Shown in pieces: positions 58,665 through 64,000 of a stretch of DNA of 64,000 nt. The stretch's first letter is position 1. Each line of letters opens with the position of its first letter. Source of the stretch: Leisingera methylohalidivorans DSM 14336 (lineage in GTDB: Bacteria; Pseudomonadota; Alphaproteobacteria; Rhodobacterales; Rhodobacteraceae); the NCBI RefSeq assembly GCF_000511355.1, contig NC_023135.1, positions 1,700,371 to 1,764,370 on the forward strand, given 5' to 3'. The notes below the pieces were generated by a model, which was not told the origin of the DNA, made no database searches, and saw only the letters and a program-made list of their open reading frames with translations. The translations under genes and the position numbers were made by a program.

Positions 58665-59711
58665 ATGAGTGAAATCCATATCCGCAAATCCGGCCAGGCC
58701 GGCCGCATCACCTTCACCCGCCCCAAGGCGCTGAACGCGATGAGCTATGAGATGTGCATGGCGATCGGCGCCGCCATGCGCAACTGGGCAACGGATGACA
58801 GCGTCAAGCTGGTGGTGATCAACGCCGAAGGCGATAAGGCGTTTTGCGCCGGCGGTGACATTGCCGAGCTTTATGACACCGGCACCAGGGGCGACTATTC
58901 CTATGGCCGCAGGTTCTGGCGCGATGAATACCGGCTGAACGCGCTGATTTTTGAATACAAGAAGCCGGTGATCAGCTTCATGCAGGGTTTTACCATGGGC
59001 GGCGGGGTCGGCATCGGCTGCCACGGCACCCACCGGGTTGTGGGAGAGACCAGCCAGATCGCCATGCCCGAGGTGGGCATCGGCCTGGTGCCGGATGTGG
59101 GCGGCTCGCTGATGCTGGCGCTGGCGCCGGACCACCTGGGCGAATACCTTGGCATGACCGCGGCCCGCATGGGAGCGGAAGATGCAATCCTCGCGGGCTT
59201 TGCCGACCATTTTGTGCCGCAGGACAACTGGCCGGCCTTGATGACCGCGCTTGAACAGGGCGGCAGCGCAGCCCTGGTCGAAGCGGCCGCCGAACCGGCC
59301 CCCAAGGGCAAACTGCGCGACCTGCGCCAGCAGACGGCAGCACATTTCGGCAAGGACAGCCTTGAAGAGATTCTGGCGGGCCTTGAGGCCGATGGCGGAG
59401 ACTTTGCACAGGGCGCGCTGAAATCGCTCAGCCGCAATTCGCCGCTGTCGATGGCCTGCACATTGGAAATGCTGCGCCGCCTGCGTGCCGATGGCCCGGC
59501 CATCCGCCGGTCGCTGGACCTGGAATACCGCTATACGTACCGGGCGATGGACAAGGGCGACTTCCTGGAAGGTATCCGGGCCCAGATCATTGACAAGGAC
59601 CGCAATCCGCAGTGGCAATACGCGGGCCAGCCGGTGCCGGCACAGGCGGTTGCGGACATGCTGGCGCCGCTCGGCGCGGATGCGCTGACATTTGAGGAGG
59701 AACTCGCATGA
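58665..59711 (+). CDS. 3-hydroxyisobutyryl-CoA hydrolase (enoyl-CoA hydratase/isomerase family)
   Basis: This 348-residue crotonase-fold protein is longer than true hydratases and fits the hydrolase class. It shows AFCAGGDIAELYDTGTRGDYSYGRRFWRDEY and KPVISFMQGFTMGGGVGIGCHGTHRVV. The segment SQIAMPEVGIGLVPDVGGSLML carries the hydrolase Glu and Asp. It frees 3-hydroxyisobutyrate from CoA in valine breakdown. Its stop overlaps the mmsB start by ATGA. Confidence 0.92.
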   Translation: MSEIHIRKSGQAGRITFTRPKALNAMSYEMCMAIGAAMRNWATDDSVKLVVINAEGDKAFCAGGDIAELYDTGTRGDYSYGRRFWRDEYRLNALIFEYKKPVISFMQGFTMGGGVGIGCHGTHRVVGETSQIAMPEVGIGLVPDVGGSLMLALAPDHLGEYLGMTAARMGAEDAILAGFADHFVPQDNWPALMTALEQGGSAALVEAAAEPAPKGKLRDLRQQTAAHFGKDSLEEILAGLEADGGDFAQGALKSLSRNSPLSMACTLEMLRRLRADGPAIRRSLDLEYRYTYRAMDKGDFLEGIRAQIIDKDRNPQWQYAGQPVPAQAVADMLAPLGADALTFEEELA

Positions 59712-60583
59712 AAATCGGATTTATCGGACTTGGCAACATGGGCGGGCCGATGGCTGCCAACCTGGCGAAGGCCGGCCATCAGGTCACCGGCTTTGACATG
59801 GCCGACGTCAGCATCGGCGGCGTCACCATGGCCGCGTCCGGCCCCGAGGCCGCCGCAGGCGCCGATGCCGTCATCACCATGCTGCCCAACGGCGCCATCC
59901 TGCGCCTTGTCGCCGCTGAAGTCATTCCGGCGATGACCAAGGGTGCTGCCTTCATCGACTGCTCCACCGTTGATGTGGACTCCGCCCGCGCAGTGGCCGA
60001 ACAAGCCGAAGCCGCAGGTCTTCTGTCCGTCGACGCGCCCGTCTCCGGCGGCATCGGCGGCGCGGCCGGCGGCACGCTCACCTTCATGGCCGGCGGTTCG
60101 GCAGACGCCTTCGCTGCCGCGGAACCGCTGTTTGCTATCATGGGCCAGAAGGCCGTGCATTGCGGCGAGGCCGGCGCCGGCCAGGCTGCCAAGATCTGCA
60201 ACAACATGATCCTCGGCGTCACCATGATTGCCACCTGCGAGGCCTTTGCACTGGCTGACAAGCTGGGTCTGGACCGCCAGAAGATGTTCGATGTGGTCTC
60301 CACCTCCTCCGGCTACAGCTGGACAATGAACGCCTATTGCCCAGCCCCCGGTGTCGGCCCGCAGTCGCCTGCAGACAACAGCTACCAGCCTGGGTTCGCG
60401 GCTGAACTGATGCTGAAGGACCTGGGCCTCAGCCAGCAGGCAGCAGAAAGTGCAGATGCCGACACGCCGATGGGCGAACTGGCGATGGCGCTTTACAAAC
60501 GCTTCGTCGAAGAGGAAGACGGCAAGGGAATGGATTTCTCCGCCATGCTGCCCCGGTTTGAGAAGCGCAGCCGCGACGGCTGA
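59708..60583 (+). CDS. mmsB: 3-hydroxyisobutyrate dehydrogenase
   Basis: MmsB oxidises 3-hydroxyisobutyrate to methylmalonate semialdehyde, the MmsA substrate. The 291-residue beta-hydroxyacid dehydrogenase has GFIGLGNMGGPMAANLAKAGH, the substrate loop DAPVSGGIGGAAGGTLTFM, and the catalytic Lys in GAGQAAKICNNM. Translational coupling with the hydrolase confirms the pathway. Confidence 0.96.
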   Translation: MKIGFIGLGNMGGPMAANLAKAGHQVTGFDMADVSIGGVTMAASGPEAAAGADAVITMLPNGAILRLVAAEVIPAMTKGAAFIDCSTVDVDSARAVAEQAEAAGLLSVDAPVSGGIGGAAGGTLTFMAGGSADAFAAAEPLFAIMGQKAVHCGEAGAGQAAKICNNMILGVTMIATCEAFALADKLGLDRQKMFDVVSTSSGYSWTMNAYCPAPGVGPQSPADNSYQPGFAAELMLKDLGLSQQAAESADADTPMGELAMALYKRFVEEEDGKGMDFSAMLPRFEKRSRDG

Positions 60584-60671
60584 GACCTGCGCCCTCACCG
60601 CGCTTGCTTCCAGCACCTCTCAGGCGGCCCGCCCCGGGCCGTCTCCCGCGCATGACTCCCGTCACTCCCCC

Positions 60672-60686
60672 TTAAAATTTGATTAA
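60672..60686 (+). promoter_or_regulatory. CtrA-type box 1 upstream of Hint protein gene
   Basis: TTAA-AATTTGA-TTAA matches the CtrA consensus TTAA-N7-TTAA exactly. It lies 103 bases upstream of the Hint protein start, in an AT-rich island of otherwise GC-rich DNA. Confidence 0.6.
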
Positions 60687-60743
60687 AATTCAGGATTTCT
60701 GCACCAGCTTGCCACAGTTCCGTCTCAGTTCCCCAGCATTCCG

Positions 60744-60758
60744 TTAAGGGATTGTTAA
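60744..60758 (+). promoter_or_regulatory. CtrA-type box 2 upstream of Hint protein gene
   Basis: TTAA-GGGATTG-TTAA is a second exact TTAA-N7-TTAA match, 72 bases after the first and 30 bases before the start codon, where it could overlap the promoter. Confidence 0.62.
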
Positions 60759-60788
60759 TCTTTACACACTGGGGGCGCGCTGTACGAC

Positions 60789-62363
60789 ATGGCCACGGCA
60801 ACGGAACTGAACATCAACTCCTCCGCGACCGCCACCCAGATGGCGGAGGAAATCTTTGGCGACGGCGTCACCGTGACCAGCGCCAGCTACAGCGGCGACG
60901 CTCTGTCCTCCGGCATCTATTCCGGCGCCGGTACCAGCACCCCCGGCGTGGCGCCCGCGGACTCCGGCGTGATCCTGTCAACCGGCTATGCGCGCGACTT
61001 TACCAACAGCAGCGGCACCGCCGACACGAACGTCCGCAGCAACACCAGCACCAATACCACCGGCGTCAACAATGACGCCGATTTCAACGCCTTGGCCGGG
61101 GCCGCCACCCGCGACGCCTCATTCCTGGAAATCGATTTCACCCCGGACGGCGATCTGCTGACCATCGACTTTGTGCTGTCCTCCGAGGAATACCCCGAGT
61201 TCGCCACCTCGCAATACAATGACGTGGTCGGTGTCTGGGTGAACGGGGCCGAGGCCCAGGTCTCCATCGGCGACGGCACTGCCTCGATCGGCAATATCAA
61301 CGATGGCACCGAAAACATCTATGTCGACAACACCGGTGATCAGTACAACACCGAAATGGACGGGTTCACCATCACCCTGACCTTTGCCGCCCCGGTGAAT
61401 GCAGGGGAGATCAACACCCTAAAGATCGGCGTCGCCGATACTTTGGACAGCAGCTATGATACCAACCTGCTGATTGCCGGCGGGTCGGTGCAGACAGCCG
61501 TGGTCGCGCAGGATGACCAGGAAGACATCGCCATCAACAAGACCCGTGTGGTGGATGTTCTGGACAATGACAGCACCGCCACCGGCGGCACGCTGACGAT
61601 CACCCATATCAACGAACAGGCGGTTTCAGCCGGCGGCACCGTCACCCTGGCCACCGGCCAGCAGATCACCCTCAATGCCGATGGAACACTGACCGTGGCC
61701 ACGGACGGCGACCTGGAAACCGTTTATTTCAATTACACGGCGGACACTGGCCTGGGCCATTCGGACACCGGACTGGTCGAGATCAATCAGACCGTGCCCT
61801 GTTTCCTGCGCGGCACCCTGATCCGGGTGCCCGGCGGCGAGATCCCGGTTGAGGAACTGCGCCCCGGCATGGAGGTTCTGACCTACGACAACGGGCCTCA
61901 GACCCTGCAATGGACCGGCAGCCGTAAGGTTGCATGCACGCCGCAAACCGCTCCGATCCGTTTTGCCAGGGGCAGCTGCGGCAACACCCGCGACCTCTAT
62001 GTGTCCCCGCAGCACCGGATGCTGGTCCGCGGCCAGAAGGCTGAGCTGCTGTTCGGCGCGGACGAGGTTCTGATCAAGGCCAAGGACCTGGTGAACGACA
62101 GCACCATCCGCCCCGCGCTGGACATCCGGGAAGCGCAGTATGTCCACCTGCTGTTCGGCCGCCACCAGATTCTCTGGGCCGACGGCGCCCTCAGCGAAAG
62201 CTACCAGCCCGGCCCGCAAACAGCCGCAGATTTTGATTCCGGAACGCTGGCGGAAATCCGCGATTTGTTTCCGGAACTCTGCACCGACACCGGGCGCGGA
62301 TACGGAAATGCCGTGCGGCTGGCCCTGCGCAGCCATGAAGCGCGGGTTCTTGCCGCCGCCTGA
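60789..62363 (+). CDS. Secreted protein with choice-of-anchor L domain and C-terminal Hint domain
   Basis: This 524-residue protein has no signal peptide. Residues about 1-235 match a choice-of-anchor L-type beta domain (SGVILSTGYARDF, DFVLSSEEYPEFATSQYNDVVGVWVNG, DTNLLIAGGSV). Residues about 240-330 resemble a cadherin/tandem-95-like repeat (RVVDVLDNDSTATGGTLTIT). From Cys338 a Hint_2 domain follows (CFLRGTLIRVPGGEIPVEELRPGMEVLTYD, SPQHRMLV, YVHLLFGRHQILWADGALSESYQPG). Hint domains cleave or join at their N-terminal Cys; roseobacter Hint_2 proteins are usually exported by type I systems. The ribosome site is weak. Two CtrA-type boxes lie upstream. Confidence 0.85.
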   Translation: MATATELNINSSATATQMAEEIFGDGVTVTSASYSGDALSSGIYSGAGTSTPGVAPADSGVILSTGYARDFTNSSGTADTNVRSNTSTNTTGVNNDADFNALAGAATRDASFLEIDFTPDGDLLTIDFVLSSEEYPEFATSQYNDVVGVWVNGAEAQVSIGDGTASIGNINDGTENIYVDNTGDQYNTEMDGFTITLTFAAPVNAGEINTLKIGVADTLDSSYDTNLLIAGGSVQTAVVAQDDQEDIAINKTRVVDVLDNDSTATGGTLTITHINEQAVSAGGTVTLATGQQITLNADGTLTVATDGDLETVYFNYTADTGLGHSDTGLVEINQTVPCFLRGTLIRVPGGEIPVEELRPGMEVLTYDNGPQTLQWTGSRKVACTPQTAPIRFARGSCGNTRDLYVSPQHRMLVRGQKAELLFGADEVLIKAKDLVNDSTIRPALDIREAQYVHLLFGRHQILWADGALSESYQPGPQTAADFDSGTLAEIRDLFPELCTDTGRGYGNAVRLALRSHEARVLAAA

Positions 62364-62461
62364 GCGGCCGCAGGCGGGCCGCCGCCGCCGGGTTTATATC
62401 ACTCTTGGATTTTGCGTCCGTCCCGTTATGTCGAAGGCGACCAGGAAAGGACCCGCCGTAA

Positions 62462-62809
62462 ATGGTACGCCGTTATATTGTTTCTATCGTTGTTCTCGCC
62501 GCCGCCTGCGCAGTGGCAATTCCGCTTGCAGCCGGCAATGGCCAGGACAAGCCGGAACAGGCACTCCTGCACTGCCCGGCGGGTCTGGCCAAGACCTCCT
62601 CGCGTTGCGTGCCGCCGGGCCATGCCAAGAAGTTCTACCGCCGCGGCGACCATATTCTGGATGAATATATCTGGATCGGGGATCCCGGCGAATGGGCCCC
62701 GGACCCCTACGGCAGCTATGTCCGGGCCGGCGGCTATGTCTACCAGGTGAACCGCGAGACCCAGAAGGTGCTGCGCCTGATCGGCGCGGTGGCAAAACTG
62801 GCAGACTGA
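62462..62809 (+). CDS. Small exported protein, RcnB-like C-terminus
   Basis: This 115-residue protein has a signal peptide (MVRRYIVSIVVLAAACAVAIPLAAG). A mature part with HCPAGLAKTSSRCVPPGHAKK and a C-terminal segment GSYVRAGGYVYQVNRETQKVLRLIGAVAKLAD follow. That end resembles RcnB/DUF1236-type periplasmic proteins of alphaproteobacteria. The two cysteines may form a disulfide. AGGAAAGG precedes the start. Function unknown. Confidence 0.75.
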   Translation: MVRRYIVSIVVLAAACAVAIPLAAGNGQDKPEQALLHCPAGLAKTSSRCVPPGHAKKFYRRGDHILDEYIWIGDPGEWAPDPYGSYVRAGGYVYQVNRETQKVLRLIGAVAKLAD

Positions 62810-62969
62810 CCGGTTGCGCCGTCTGCTGACGGCAGCCCGAAGCGGCCGTCGCAGCCCGGACCGCCCGAACAGGGCGGCACCGGCGTCTCCGCGGTTTCTT
62901 TCTGGCCGGAAATACTCCGGTGTCAATCGGCCGAAAGCCAAAAGGGGGCAGCGCCCGTCTCCCTCCCAA

Positions 62970-63030
62970 CCGGCGGAGCAGCGCCCCTCGTCCCTCAATC
63001 CGGCCCTCTATCCGGCGGCGCAGCGCCCCT
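62970..63030. repeat. Direct repeats before uvrA 3' end
   Basis: CCGGCGGAGCAGCGCCCCT (62970-62988) and CCGGCGGCGCAGCGCCCCT (63012-63030) differ at one base. A partial third copy (GGCAGCGCCC, 62947-62956) precedes them. They lie downstream of uvrA and may be a short intergenic repeat family. Confidence 0.55.
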
Positions 63031-63035
63031 GCCGC

Positions 63036-64000
<965 letters not shown>

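Noticed and set aside
57816..59618. 600-residue minus-strand frame opposite the acyl-CoA dehydrogenase and hydrolase
   Set aside because: It spans two intact plus-strand genes and their spacer, which a real gene would not do; composition is that of an antisense frame.
62944..63030. Short CRISPR-like repeat array
   Set aside because: Copies are only about 19 bases, two and a half in number, with unequal short spacers and no cas genes.

Overview
The window looks like chromosome from a marine Rhodobacteraceae (roseobacter-type) alphaproteobacterium, close in content to Ruegeria, Phaeobacter or Leisingera. The evidence is high GC, ung inside the trpGDC cluster, single-subunit class II ribonucleotide reductase (nrdJ), a tandem cold-shock-domain protein, a fused indolepyruvate:ferredoxin oxidoreductase, zapA with its upstream coiled-coil partner, and a holin plus GH108 muramidase of the gene-transfer-agent type. 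Nearly all genes are chromosomal housekeeping genes. I found no CRISPR array, insertion sequence, prophage structural block or recognisable defence island.

Layout. 1-5.4 kb (mostly minus strand): nrdJ (3' end off the window), tRNA-Pro, DUF192 protein, cold-shock protein, pdxH. 5.5-11.8 kb (plus): fabI, gpt, an aminotransferase, a PpiD-like foldase, trpE. 11.9-19.2 kb: a divergent polysaccharide deacetylase on minus, then trpG-trpD-ung-trpC-moaC-moeA and lexA. 19.2-25.3 kb: comEC (minus), gltX, gltA and a membrane-anchored RTX-repeat protein. 25.4-32.6 kb (all minus): murI, argC, ccmE, muramidase, holin, ccmF, ccmH and a PaaG-like hydratase. 33-41.8 kb: the indolepyruvate oxidoreductase with a divergent LysR gene, a candidate 76-nt sRNA, purL, a Cys-rich protein, bolA and grxD. 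41.9-45 kb (minus): a second RTX protein, a miniature relative, a strong 6S RNA candidate, zapA and zauP. 45.1-51.6 kb: tkt, ankyrin protein, DUF808, gap with a small membrane protein, coaD, CBS protein. 51.6-60.6 kb: LysR and mmsA, desaturase, L,D-transpeptidase, a decayed glycosyltransferase, then isobutyryl-CoA dehydrogenase, 3-hydroxyisobutyryl-CoA hydrolase and mmsB. 60.8-64 kb: a Hint-domain secreted protein behind two perfect CtrA-type boxes, a small secreted protein, and the 3' part of uvrA.

How it works together. trpE and trpGDC make tryptophan. mmsA, the acyl-CoA dehydrogenase, the hydrolase and mmsB are four steps of valine catabolism. ccmE, ccmF and ccmH mature c-type cytochromes. 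gap and tkt share a GTTARCGC half-site motif, suggesting a common sugar-metabolism regulator. The holin and muramidase are probably the lysis cassette releasing gene transfer agents encoded elsewhere.

The most interesting signals lie outside the ordinary genes: the 6S RNA next to zapA, the sRNA before purL, the CtrA boxes, the three-member RTX group with a C9 tract in one promoter region, and the putative lysis cassette. All of these come from reading the sequence and need comparative or experimental confirmation.
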